NCBI GenBank assembly: GCA_900491605.1
Contig: UESW01003831.1
Span: 1,055,124 to 1,119,123, forward strand
DNA length: 64,000 nucleotides
Direction: 5' to 3'
Source of the DNA: Calamus simplicifolius
Lineage: Eukaryota; Streptophyta; Magnoliopsida; Arecales; Arecaceae
The notes below the pieces were generated by a model, which worked only from the letters and a program-made list of their open reading frames with translations, was not told the DNA's origin and made no database searches. Made by a program: the position numbers and the translations under genes. Positions 20,916-33,900 of this stretch are shown here, piece after piece (within the stretch, counting starts at the first letter, position 1; each line of letters starts with the position of its first letter).

Positions 20916-22055
20916 TGTTGGGGGTAAAATCATCATTGCATCAATATTCGTGCGAGGAGGCTAAGACCGACCCCATCCCTTCGCCCGCCATGATGTCCCC
21001 GAGTTTCCACAGCTCATCTTCCCCGAGCTCCCCTAGCTCGGCTTCCCCGAGCCTCCCTAGCTCGGCTCCCCCGAGCTTCCATAGCTCGGCTCCCCCGAGC
21101 TTCCACAGCTCGTCTTCCCCGAGCTCCCCTAGCTCGGCTTCCCCGAGCCTCCCTAGCTCGGCTCCCCCGAGCTTCCATAGCTCGGCTCCCCGAGCTTCCA
21201 CAGCTCGTCTTCCCCGAGCTTCCCTGGCTCATCTCCCCCGAGCTTCCACGGCTCGTCTTCCCCGAGCTTCCCTAGCTCGGCTCCCCCGAGCTTCCATAGC
21301 TCAGCTCCCGCGAGCTTCGATAGCTCGTCTCCCCCGAGCTTCCATAGCTCGTCTCCCCCGAGCTTCCCGTAGCTCAGCCTCCCCGAGTTTCCCATAGCTC
21401 GGCTTTCTCCGGGCTTCCATAGCTCGGCTCCCCCCAAGCTCCCAGTAGCTCGTTTTTCCCGAGCGATCCATGATCCGATACTCACCCCTGCGGAACCTGA
21501 CGCAGGAGAGCCTAGACCTATCGTAACAGCATCTCAAGCAAAGAATGATGTTGAAGAGTGGTCTAGAACCTAATACGGCTACCTAGGACCTACGCACCTA
21601 CCAGATCCCAAGCCATCAAGAAGCTCTCCTAGCCGTCGATCCCTTAACAAACAAGATACGGATCCCAACGGCCCCACAACGGCCTGATTCGATCCATCTC
21701 CGTATCCTAACAACCTTTGAACCTTCCAGAAGGCGCTCAAGATCCAGGTGACAACCTATAAATATGACACTCCCAGATTCCCTCAGGTATGTGCTCACTC
21801 TCACTCTCCCACTCTCACCAGCTGCTCATTGGTGCTCTCCTCTCTAGAGCTTCCGATCGGCCGACCCTGGAGAGACTCCCTGGAGAGATCCACCTTCCCA
21901 TTTTCTGATTGATCGCCGATCTCCCCCACTGACTTGAGCATCGGAGGGTCTTCCGCGGAGGGCCACCCCCAGCGTCTCCCGCGTGAGGACTTGTGTGCAG
22001 GTCCGCCTAGGAGATCGACCGCGCCCGAGTCGAAGGACGGATCCCGGCGGTAACA
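20916..22055 (+). repeat. 3' LTR of the Tat element
   Basis: The ends are TGTTGGGGG and CGGTAACA, followed by the target duplication ATATT. It is 115 bp longer than the 5' LTR. The U3 hairpin array has an extra block of about 100 bp: the stretch from about 21009 is repeated from about 21106. The non-array parts match the 5' LTR at about 97 percent by eye. Confidence 0.92.
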
Positions 22056-22060
22056 ATATT

Positions 22061-25000
22061 ATTATTATTTATTTGACATTCATGTTGTTTAAATTTTAGA
22101 ACAGTGTATTTAATTTACATTGAAAATGTGTAGTTCTTTTAGTGAGGTGTATTTACTAATGACTAAGTAAAAACTTATTTCAATGAAAAAGTTTATTATA
22201 AGTTAATTGCCATATTATACAATGAAATAATGACTAAGTAAAAACTTCATCATTAATATTAACATTCTAATATTAACAATCATGTGATAAATAGAGAACT
22301 CTATACAAATTAAGTCTCCACGCAAAAATTCTCATCATTAATATTAATTCAACATAATGCACCACATATGATTATTGTTCTCTCATTTCCTACTACTCTT
22401 CAAACGTAATATAACAATGTAACAAATTATAATAAATAAATTATTTCAATAGCTAAATTTAATATATATTAAATAATAAATCTTAATATGATGACGGAAT
22501 ATACTAATACCAACTAATATCATTAATATTTATTACAAAATAAATAATAAACTTTAATTTTGATTAAATATATTAATATCACCATCTATTCTTCAAATGT
22601 AATATAATAATATAACAAATTATAGTTAATAAAATATTTCAATAGCTAAATTTATTATGTATTAAATAGTAAATCTTAATGATGACTATGCACAATAAAA
22701 CCCGCTAATATCATTAATATTTATTATAAAATAAATAATAGACTTTAATTATGACTAAATATATTAATATCGGCATCTGGATAAGGAATTCTGTAAAAAT
22801 TGAACACCCATTATATATACATATAATTTATCAATTTATAGAAATAAAATAATAAATATTCAGTGGTATCCCACACTAGTGTTGCATCATGCAAGCTGAC
22901 TGCTAGTCTATAATAATCTGCCACCTTCTGCCTTCCTGCATTGGCCTGGCCATCATACATTTCTTTCCTTCATTACCTTCTATCTGACTCTAACCCAGTC
23001 CATGACCTTAATTAATTTTCCTCTAAATCCATCATTACTTTGGTTTGAAGGAAAATGAACTACAAGAAGGTTGTGGATGTGGATGCAGCTAAGATGAATC
23101 TGTTAGGAAGTCATTATCTAAAGAATGATTTTGATTTCCCTCTCAGCATTAACTTTAATTTGCTTTCCAAAACTTCTGTTTTCAGTTCAAAAGTCGTAAT
23201 GAGGCACAAGTGACTTCGCCTTCCACAGCCCTTAATTATCATTACGCGCAATAATTAAGATTAAACAAACAACTGGACTTAGTGGATGGTTAGGGTCAAT
23301 GTCTGTATGATGTTGTTCCATGAAAGAAAGCTAGGTGCTGCCAACGGACCATTTGAGGTTAAATAATTAAATGGCTTAATTGGTATTCAGCCCTTCAAAA
23401 GACTGAGCTAAAAATTAATTCCTTGTTGATCAGTCACTAACATCTATTGTATAATTTAAAAATTATGTTCCGTGGAAAGATAATTATATTTAAAAAGATT
23501 AAATGTTAAATAATTAGTTTATAAAAATTAATTACTAAAGTTTGAGCCACTGAAGGATTGTCAGCGCAGAGCCAAGGCCCACCCATCTGTCCGTTACAAT
23601 TAAACTTTCTTTAATTTAATATTGTGATGCGATCATGTGAAGTGCATTTGAAAGAAGAAATCGACTATGGCTTGGGCAGGTATCTTCTATGTCACCTGTG
23701 TTCTAGGTACTATTATTTTATTATCGAGGGAGATTTCATCATTGTTATTTGTTGGCTTCGTCAGAATCCAGCGTCTGCTTGCCATCCAACCCCTTATTAT
23801 TGATATTGGATTCATTTTTAGAGAGTTCAGAGTGTCCTGATTCGATATATCTACAGAAAAGCCAACTATGTGGTAGGCTAAATCACAACGACCCATTTCG
23901 GATTCTAGAGCTAGAAGCAAGAAGATACATGCTTTTCTATTCTGATTCAAATTTTATATTCTTATATTTTAAACTTAACTTATCCTAAAATAATGTGATT
24001 ATCCGTCTGTACAAAAAAGTAGAGAAGAAGAAATCGACTCAAAAAATTATCTGAATTCTTTTGAAAACTTCTTACATTACCCGAAATCCTTGACTTGCTT
24101 TACATGTCATCAATACCAAGTTGCCGAAATATCACTCAACGTGGTCTCTAAGGCTAAGCTCTACCTTCCGTGCCGGCCTTTCCTTCTTTCTTTATTTATT
24201 TATCTTCTTGATGGCAGAATTATACTTGTAAATTTAATGATTAAAGTTTTACAAAGCTGAATGGATAACATTACGGAAATGGACACATGGTATCATCTTC
24301 TTGCAAAAAAGAATGGAAGGAACGTATGCTTTGTTTAACTGGATTTATATATGGCTCTCGCACAGCTTCACTATGTTGAATATTTTTTGAGTAATAATTC
24401 ACCATCTCATCCAATCGTCTGGCAATTTAAAATGATCACTACATTATTATCCTCGGAAGCTTAGGAATCAAGAAGTTGGAAGAATAGAATTTCTCAACAA
24501 GGAGGATAAAAGGAAAAAAAAAATCTACTTCAGTAATAAGAGACATGGCATTTCAGGAACAAAGAAAATCCCAAGAACTACTCAAAAGAATAATGCCCTG
24601 CATTGCATTGCCTCAACAAGAAAAGCAATAAGTTTATAACCTAGGGATGATAATTTACATTAAAAAAATATATATTTTTTACTTTTAAATTTAAGCATGC
24701 AAGTCATGCGATGAACCATATTATAAACTTTTTATGCTGATAAGTATTTAGTCTCCTAACTGTTTATGCACTGGAGAAGCCTTCAATATTTACTATATTA
24801 GAAGCCATGATCGGCACTTTATTGTCTAGTATTCTCGTTTTAGACAGCATGAGAAAGCCATGAGTTTGTTTAAAGTGAATGCTTTGTGCTTGTAAGAGCT
24901 CATGGGGTGCATGAATCTGCTAGCTAGCTTGAGTTGTTCCATCGACATAGCTTACATATCTTGTGAAGGCTAAGTTGTTGATTAATAACCCACCAGCTTT

Positions 25001-27259
25001 TGGAAGGAATCCATGTGAATCATGCCCATCCTTTGCCCTCCAACTTGCAAAAAGCCAAGGAACCATGCACTTTACTTTGGCCCTATCAGATTGGACTATG
25101 CATCCAATTGTCGTATTATATTGAAATTGCTCGTTAAGCAACATAACAAAATCTATAGAGAGAGAGAGAGAGAGTTACCTGAAAATTTCCATTCTTTTTT
25201 ATATAGTAGTCGCTCCTGCTCCTAAGCGTGCTTTCTCTCTGCTTCTTATTTAAACAATCTAGAGAAAGATATCCTCAGTAGATTTGCGAAATCTAGACAC
25301 ACCTATGTCACCATCAAAAAGAAAAGTATATGACATTTATAAGATTCATGCAGAGGTTGAAGAACTAAATGTATTTGCTCCCTGAAGGTGCTAGTCAAAA
25401 TATCACGAGGTTCATGACGGTACTAAGGTTTAGAAATATCTACCTACCTAACTCAATATCTCATGCAATGAGAATGATGTTTTGACTCTATGGATGATTA
25501 GGTTGAGATTTAGGTGCAATTGGGACACGAGCAATGGTATCAATATTGCTATCAAGTAACATTGTTGCTACTCCATCACGTAGATAGAGCTTGGTTACCC
25601 TGCACTACCCCGAAGGTATAACAAGTGCCCTACTTTTCTTTCAGAAGAAAAGGGATCTTAATCTATCTAAAAATGAGGAGAGTCTAATCCAAAGAATATT
25701 TTCAATCGTCTCTTTCTCTCCTCTTATATTATCGGGTCAAATCTCTCAGTTACATAACATGTTTCTTAGGATAACCATGCTTGCATGCTCCAACTTTTAG
25801 AGAGAAATATCTAATTGACTTTTGAAGACCAAGACAAATGGAAGTAAACCGAAAAAGCAAGTTAAAAACTTGGAACAAAATTTTTTTAGGGCTCGATCTT
25901 AACCAAATGCTTTAGAAGCTTTGGTAATATGCAAAAAAAAAAAAAAGCATTTTCCATATTCCAAACTAGAAAGTTTATAGAGGAAATATCCTTTCTTTTT
26001 TTTTTTTTTTTTCTATTTCATCTTCCCTCATATTTGATTTTAAAGTCATACATATACCACTTTCTCATTCCATCAAGTTTAGTCATGGCTTATCAAAGAA
26101 CAAAGGGGATCACACATTGATCCACTGAAGTGATTGGATTGGATAAATGATTAAATAGTTCAACAAACAATAAATTAATATCGAACCACATGAATAATTA
26201 ATATATAATTACAATTTTAAAAATATACTCTATAAAGTCAAATAAAGGTATCTTTTCCATAAAATTCATCTTATTTAATAATTTAAAATTAATTTCTTAA
26301 AATTAAATTATTTAACTATAATAGAATAAATTTTGCAATAATACTTAAAATTAATTTTTATTTTTCAAAAAATAATACTTAAGATTCTTTAAATCCATTA
26401 AAGAAAAAGTGAGACTAGGGAGCATATGCTAAATTGATTTAAAAAAGATGGGAATAAGGATTTAAGTTTAAAAGATGAATTTTTAAAAAATAACATTTAT
26501 ATTTTAATTATATTAGTTAAATCAAACCTACTTTATCGATTTATATTGAATCATCAAGTCAATAAAAAATTAATCAGTTCATCCAATTTTAATTGAATCA
26601 ATTATATAATTAATCTAATCAAAAAATCAAACCAATCAAGATCTAGTTTAACATGTTACCAATAGAGCCCGCCAGTTCGATTCAAATACGATAACTATTG
26701 TTTTTATACATAACTTGCTATCCATTTAGCTTTTTGAGTCCAAATGCAAAGGGCCTAATGGCTTCCATTTTAATTTTAAAAATATCTTTAAGATAGATTA
26801 CAAGAGACTTATCCTTACCATCCTATACGCATATCATCCAATATATCAAACTAGAGTCTAGGCTCCAAGATGGACTAAATACAGGTTCTTAGAAGATCTT
26901 CATTAATTAGGATTAAAACCAAGCCAAATCATCTCGTACTCAAATCCTTCCCCTCTTGTTGATGCCATCTCAGCAAGCACTCAATATTTCGAAAACATCG
27001 TCCACTGGAGAGCGTTTTAGACCAAACCACTAGGCTTTTGTGATGCACACCAAACTCAAACTGTGGGAACCTTAAAATCCAGTTGAGATCTCAAGGTATA
27101 GGCAATGATATGGTATTGGATGCCATAAGAATTTGAGGCCAGCACGCAAGAGATGGTTCTGTTGTCCAAAAAAGGCTAGCTTTTGTTGTTGCTGTGCCGT
27201 TGTATGCGTCGTATAATGCCTCGTGCTCCCCATGAGCAATCCTAGAAGCAAGAAGCTTT
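22061..27259. other. AT-rich intergenic DNA, no gene recognised
   Basis: No known protein family is visible on either strand. It contains a diverged tandem duplication at 22393-22775, a 52-codon frame at 23055-23213 with no recognisable domain, an (AG)9 run at 25157-25174, and poly-T and poly-A tracts near 25930 and 26000. Confidence 0.5.
22393..22775. repeat. Diverged tandem duplication, period about 192 bp
   Basis: The segment beginning ctactcttcaaacgtaata recurs as ctattcttcaaatgtaata 192 bp later. The following stretches, including 'ctaatatcattaatatttat', match in order. Confidence 0.75.
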
Positions 27260-27266
27260 CTTAAAG

Positions 27267-28049
27267 GTTTTGTTTGGATCTTTGAAAAAAAAGAAAAAAA
27301 AAAGAAATATATATATATATTCTTCTTCTTCTCTTATTTAAAAAGAATTAAAAAATATTAATTATTTTATTTAAATAAAAAAGAAAAAGAAAAGAGTTAT
27401 GCAGCAATTATACCTCTCCACACTTTAATACTGTAAAAAATTAAACTTTCAGTGCTCTCATTGAATTTCAATAAAAAAAATATGTTATCACGATGAATTT
27501 TAATAGATTTTAACGATAATTGGAAGGAAAGATACATGGATTAAGATTGGTCTTCAGCTTTCACGATGTGCCTCGATGAGTTTTGAGAACCCCAGTGCTC
27601 GTGGCCATAGAAATGGAAGAACAAAGAGTAGAAAAGAACTGTGAGAATGAAAGGAAAAAAAAAAAATAATAATAGGAAATGAAGGAATATTTTGATCTTT
27701 CAAAAAAAATTAAATATTTTTTCTTCCCTACGTTACTCCCAAATTGGGAGTTAATAAATTTACCCTCGTTAAGGAGGAAACAAAGAATAATCTTTTAATC
27801 TTATTCCTTAAAAAGATGATAACTTATCTTATTAAAATATTTTTTTTTATTTATCTGTCTACTCTCTGAATATTTTTTTTATTATATTCCAACAATAGCT
27901 ATTATTTTTTTAAAAAATAAACTATCTTACCTAATTTATTATATTATCCTCTATTAAATGTGAAATGGTATATAATAATTATCTTATCTTGCTTTTTATC
28001 TTACCATCCTCTTCTTAATCCAAATCCTATTCTATGTATTAAATGCAAC
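27267..28049. mobile_element. Possible hAT-like MITE
   Basis: CTTAAAG flanks both ends (27260-27266 and 28050-28056). The termini start GTTTTGTTTGGAT and, on the other strand, GTTGCATTTAATA, only loosely inverted. The interior is AT-rich and non-coding. The flanking repeat is the main support. Confidence 0.35.
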
Positions 28050-28152
28050 CTTAAAGTTTGATATGGTGCATTATCAAAAAAAAAAAAAAAAAGTTTGATA
28101 TGGTGCATAGCTAATGCAGCATTAGAAATGTAGGTTGGCCAGACATGACACA

Positions 28153-28158
<6 letters not shown>

Positions 28159-28187
<29 letters not shown>
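28159..28187. repeat. Poly-A tract
   Basis: A run of about 28 A. A second A-run at 28076-28093 sits between two copies of 'aagtttgatatggtgcat' (starting at 28054 and 28092). Confidence 0.9.
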
Positions 28188-28188
<1 letters not shown>

Positions 28189-29131
28189 ACATCAATTTGG
28201 ATCAAACTGCCATCCTTCGTAGCTTCAAGATGTGTTCGGCTCAAATATTTTCATGTACATAGTCATGCGCACATGATACAGACTTAGGTATATTGAGATT
28301 AAGAATATTAGTAACCAATGGTGTACTAGTAACCAGTATAATACAAACAGAGTATTTGTATTTTTGCTCTTTCTTTGAAATTCTAGAGAGTTTTTTCTAA
28401 CATTGGAATTACTCCAGAGGATAATTAAATGCAATTAATGGAGATTATAAGTCTAACATAGCTCCTTGTTGAGGAGGATCTGAGAGGTTGGACTCATGTA
28501 GATTATAAGGCTTGTCAGATACAATAAAAAAATGCAAGCATTTCGTTTAATCAAATTATTGTATTTAATGTAGTAGATTAGAGATTAGATATTCGAACAT
28601 AGTAATTTAGCATTCAAAGTTAATTCCTCACATGACTTTGAAGCAGCTTCGCTACAAGTGATTTATCTCTGAACCGAAATTTAAGGTCAATCTCATTGCT
28701 ATATGTATTCTTGGCTCCTTAAATTTTTTATGGTTCCATCCATAGTTTGAAAATTAGATCGGACTGATCGATTAAACCGGTCCAACTAAAAACTAGTCAT
28801 CAGTACAATCTAATTTTATTATTAAAGTTAAATTTTATATAACCTAGCAAAATTGAAAAAAAATTATTGAATTGAGCGAGTTTCGAAGAATCGATTCAAT
28901 TTTGATTTTTAGACTTTTAATTTTAAAAAATATTTGAATGGTTAAGAAAGAAGTCCTATATATTGAAAAAAAAAACTTAAATGAGTTGAGTTGAGTTTTG
29001 ATAAATAAAATTAAAATTAAAATTTTTAAATTTTAGATTTTTGATTGATATTAATATTTATTAAAATAGAATTAATTATGATATTATTTGGTTTGATTAA
29101 TTGATTTATTGATCAAATCGATTGGATCTAA

Positions 29132-29568
29132 CCCTCTGTTTGGATGGAAAGAAAATTAGGAAGGAAAAAAATTAGGAGAGAAAATGAAATTTCTTGTTTG
29201 GATAGAAAAAAGTCGAAAGGAAAGAAACTAGAGAAAAAATAGAGAAAAAAAAGTGGTGGCCCCCACATAAAAGTTTTCTCTCCGAAACTGAAGAGATTTC
29301 GGAGAAAAAACTCAAAAGTACTTTTTTTTATTCTAATATTGATCCTTCCAAAAAAAACAATCAATGCATTTTTTAATCATATATAAGAAGATATTATTAT
29401 CATCGTAAATTATCAACTTTTATCTTCTCTCTATTTTCCTTTCACTTATCCAAACAGAAAAAATATATATATATATATATTTTTAATTTTAATTTTTTTT
29501 TATACTTTTTTTTCTCTATTTTTTTTTCTTTCATTTTTTTTTTTTTTCTTTTCTATCCAAACAGAGCA
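29132..29568. mobile_element. Tourist-like MITE (PIF/Harbinger type)
   Basis: The ends are inverted (CCCTCTGTTTGGATGGAAA against TGCTCTGTTTGGATAGAAA) and flanked by TAA on both sides, the target duplication of PIF/Harbinger elements. The 437-bp interior is purine-rich in the left half and pyrimidine-rich in the right, so the whole can fold back. It has no ORF. Confidence 0.75.
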
Positions 29569-30938
29569 TAAATGTCATGCTAGTTTGCTGCTTGTTCGAT
29601 TTTGAAAACATCGGTTCCGTTGCCGCCAACAGCTTGGCACTGAAGCAGAACAAACTTTTCAACGCGCCATCGTTGACCAAAACAAACCAAAAATAAAATA
29701 ACTCTCTCTCTCTCTCAATCTCTACGCGCTGTGACCAGGCTGCGGTGAAAAAAAAAAAAAAACGAAGGTCCGAAAGCAACGCTTTGCGATCCAAATCAGA
29801 CGGCAACTGGAACAGAGCAAGAGAGAACAACAAATCTTAGACGGTTTTAGGGTTCCAAAGTTGCCCACCTAGATGGCACCAATCTGAAGACATGAACAAG
29901 AAGGTGACCCGTGGAATAAAACTTTTAATCATTGATGATGCCATAATATATTCTCTTCTGAAATCACAACGTGCCCTTAAATCAAAATTAATAAAACTGT
30001 TCATAGTGTCAGGATAATGATCAAGTGTGCATCTTATCTGCATCATATCTTAAATCATATCCAGTATAATCTACGTAAGTCTAATCAGCCTAATTATATT
30101 TGTACTTTACCAATTCAAGAACAGGACTCGCATCTAATCATGCATTAACATTAATTGAAGTTGCATGTTAATATTTTTATAGTTTGAACATATCAAATTA
30201 GTATATAATTCTTTAAATCTTAAACAAACTAAGTAGAATGAAAATATATAATAAAAAAAATAATACAAATTGAATAGGAGAAGATTGAACTTGACTCAGC
30301 AGATCAAGATTTAAATACCAAAATGATATATTTCTCAAAATTAAAGCCAATAGTGAAGGAAAAGGAAATGAAAGATTGTGTTTAGTATAATGAAACAATA
30401 TTCTATACTTTGAATCTAACGAATTAGAACAATTAATAAATTTTCAATTATTCAAACAAGAATAGAATCAAATGTAATAAATGGGCATTGAGAGGCTTCT
30501 ATCTTGTGCTGACCCGTGTCATGATTCATGAACAAAAAACCACTATGGGGTAAGTTAAATTTTCGTTTAAACTTATCGTAAATTACGCGTCAGCAGTGAC
30601 TCCCGTCAACTCCGCGCATAAAACGCCTTCACTGGTTAATGCTTATCATATCCGCGTTGCACCGAGACCGGGCTCGCGCCTCCATTCTCCGTGGCTTCCT
30701 TAACGCGTTATCCACGCGAAGTTTCCACGTCTTCGCGTCAGCCCGCTGCTAGCCTGCCACCTTCTTCTCTACCCTCCCTCACCTTCGCCCATCTTCCACT
30801 CTCCCACCCTTCCTTCGAAGAATTCAAAGACGAGGCGAAAAAAGAAGACTCCAGAACGCCGAATTCCGGCTTTTCGTGTCGAGTAAGGTGAGGAAATTTC
30901 GATTTTTGAGATCTCGAAATCGTCCGACGGCGGCGGCA
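29569..30938. other. Intergenic DNA and PP2C promoter/5' UTR
   Basis: The part up to about 30560 is AT-rich with no gene seen. From about 30590 the sequence becomes GC-richer and CpG-rich, ending in the CT-rich 5' leader of the PP2C gene. I see no convincing TATA box. Confidence 0.5.
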
Positions 30939-33900
30939 ATGCTGCGATCGTTCTTCCGGCCGCTGGACAGGTGCTTCGGGAGGTTCGGCGGCGGGGACGA
31001 GCTCTTTTGGCACCTGAACCTCAAGCCCCACGCCTCCGGCGACTTCTCCATCGCCGTCGTCCAGGCGAATAACTCCCTTGAGGACCAGGGCCAGGTGTTC
31101 ACCTCCCCCTCCGCCACCTACGTCGGCGTCTACGATGGCCACGGCGGCCCCGAGGCCTCCCGTTTCGTCAACAACCGCCTTTTCTCCTACCTCCACAGTA
31201 CTTTCTCCCTCCCTAATCAAAATCCCTTTTTGATGTGTTAATCGACCCTTTTCGACGCTTCTTATCCTAATTCGATCGTCAAAATCGCTTCTTTATCCGA
31301 TGTGATCTTGTGTTTTGTTTCGAATGGGGCAGGGTTCGCGATGGAGCAAGGGGGATTGTCGGCGGACGTGATAAAGAAGGCGTTCAACGCGACGGAGGAG
31401 GAGTTCCTGCATCTGGTGACGCAATCGTGGTCGTCGCGGCCCAAGATTGCGTCGGTGGGGTCGTGCTGCCTCGTGGGGGCGATCACCGACGACACGCTCT
31501 ACGTGGCGAACCTGGGGGACTGCCGGGCGGTGCTCGGCCGCCGGAGCATCGACGGCAGGAACGTGGTGGCCGAGCGGCTGTCCACCGACCACAACGTCGC
31601 CGTGGAAGAGGTCCGGAAGGAGCTCGCCGCGCTCCACCCGGACGACTCCCACATCGTGGTACATAGCCGAGGGGTCTGGCGGATTAAGGGGATCATTCAG
31701 GTGAGGAAACCTTAGCCCTCTTCCTTGCCGTTTCTCATCATTTTCTCTTAACTTGGTTTTGTTTTTATTTTTTTTTCCCTGGAGCTTATCAACACAAGCT
31801 GCCAAATGAGTGATAACTAGATTTGTTGACAGCATCTCAATTTTTTTAAAGAAAAAAAAAACCACTTTAAGATGTATGATTGGTATGTGTAGGTTTATTC
31901 TGTCATGTTACTGGATTATGAGTTAATGCGGAGTAGATATTATCATCTTCTAGCGTTTACTGTATGGATGAGGAAGTGGACCAGAACATGATTCAAATAA
32001 TGATTTTGATTGGAAACAGCTGTTGTTGTTATGCATCCCTTACAGAGCACAGAATATAAGCAATTGAAGTTTGTCATTTATTTTTTCTCTGATTTATTCT
32101 CATTTCTCTGTGCACTGGTTTGGTAGTTGTCGTGATGGAATGGACTGTGGTTGAGTTCTAGGTTTTCATTTCCATGTTAGCTGTTCAATCGATGTGAATC
32201 ATGAATCCGATCGTCTCCATGACATGTTTTTATCATGGAGTGCTTTTAATTTCATTGTATAGTCAACTACTTTCATGTTGGTGTTTCTTGACCTGTATGT
32301 CAGTTGATAATCATCATTATGTTTCCTAGCTCTGCCAGTATGTCAGCATTTAGTTTAGTTGGTAAAATTCTGCCATGAAACTAGATGGGCATCAGTTTTC
32401 TTTTTCTTAGGTCATATTGTATAATTATTAAATTTGGTCTAATCTATTCACGTTTTGATAACAGAGCTTCCTAAATTTATCAATCCTGTAGAATCTTATG
32501 CATTTCCTCTTTGACCTAAGGAACAAGATAAGATGGGGTACTCAGTGCAGATCAAGCTTTATTTTTGGAATCATCAGACCAGAAACCTACTTGTAGATTG
32601 GATAATTGCAAAAAAAATCTGAGATGATCAAATAACTTAGCTTTTCCTGTAACTCTTTTTTTTTTTTTTTCCTCCACTTCTTGACTCTTGTAACTTGTCC
32701 TTTTCTCAGTTCCAATATCTGTTTCTAACCATATATATTTTTTGAGTTATCATTGCAATTAATGATGTTGTTAATTTTCTGGTTCAACTGCAGGATGCTT
32801 TGTAGTGCCTCAGTTGTCATAAGGACAGCCTTTTCAAACAGTATCTAATATTTTGTTAGTTAGCGTGCTCTGTGTAGGATGCTCTAGTTTGGGTTGTTAT
32901 AGAAAGTAATGTTATTTTTTTATAGGACAAAATTCCCATACCTTTACAACTTTTATTTGTTGTACTTGGATGCATCCACACTGCTTTGTTTTATCTGGAG
33001 ACTGGATGTCTTCTTTTTAAATGCAATTATGGAATGCATAACTTACTTTGAAGATTATGTTCTCATAAAGTAAAAAGGTTGAACAAGTTGAGGCATAGCA
33101 TATTCTATGGTGGTATGTATGTCAAGCAGCATATTGCAACCGACTCTAGCAAACAAATATTCAATATTGACATGGTTATAGCCTTTTGGTGTTATGGATA
33201 GAAAATGTCTTCTTTGTTGGGTCCTATGGACATCATTCTTCCACATTATTGCATTGGCAAAGGTATTTATGTGCCTTCTATCATTATATATAACCTACTA
33301 TTATATGTGAGCTTTTTCCCCTTAGAAAAAGGTTTATAGAGATTTTGAGTTCAATTGCATTGATTTTGGCAATGCTCTTTCTAACTCGTTGGCTTAGTTC
33401 GTGAGATGGGGATGAGGTTGTGTGTTCAGTGCTAGCGCCATATAACACTTCGATTGCTCTCCATGAATGTTAGCTCAAAGTAGAAAGCAGAAAGATGATT
33501 TCATGGATCTTGTAACTGGTAATGTTGGCATTTTCTGTTTTTACATGCATGGTTGATGTATTATTGGATGTTTGCCGCTCCCTACTCCAAATATGGCATA
33601 TTATGGGTTTGACAGGCTTAAATTAAACTGGCACTTTCAAGGTCTAACTCTTTAAAATAACACCATCAAATCTCTTTAAATCTCTGACACTACACTGGTC
33701 ACCAGTTATGGCTTCTAATGTCAAAATCTAAATATTGTTTTCGATGACAGTATGTCTTATGCATGGTGTGGACTTTCAGTTGTAAGTAAAATAACTTTTG
33801 TTTGAAGATGACAAGTTTAACTCACTCACCCCTTATATTTCCCCTGGCATAGGTATCAAGGTCTATTGGAGACGTCTACCTGAAGAAACCTGAGTTCAGT

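Larger units (their letters stand above)
8765..22055 (+). mobile_element. Full-length Ty3/gypsy retrotransposon, Tat type (13.3 kb)
   Basis: Two LTRs (8765-9789 and 20916-22055) are flanked by the same 5-bp target duplication ATATT at 8760-8764 and 22056-22060. Between them lie PBS, gag, protease, RT, RNase H, a second archaeal-type RNase H, integrase without chromodomain, and then 5.7 kb of 3' sequence before a polypurine tract. The dual RNase H and long 3' region are known hallmarks of the plant Tat lineage (Retand, Grande and relatives). The gag-pol region needs about six frame changes and contains at least two in-frame stops, so this copy cannot make a full polyprotein. Outside their arrays the LTRs differ at roughly 3 percent of positions by eye, mostly transitions. 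Confidence 0.93.

Noticed and set aside
24920..25144. 74-codon minus-strand frame near 25 kb
   Set aside because: No recognisable domain, AT-rich surroundings, no homologous context; cannot be supported as a gene.
30738..31220. 160-codon minus-strand frame over PP2C exon 1
   Set aside because: Antisense shadow of GC-rich coding sequence; the plus strand has clear PP2C motifs and splice sites.
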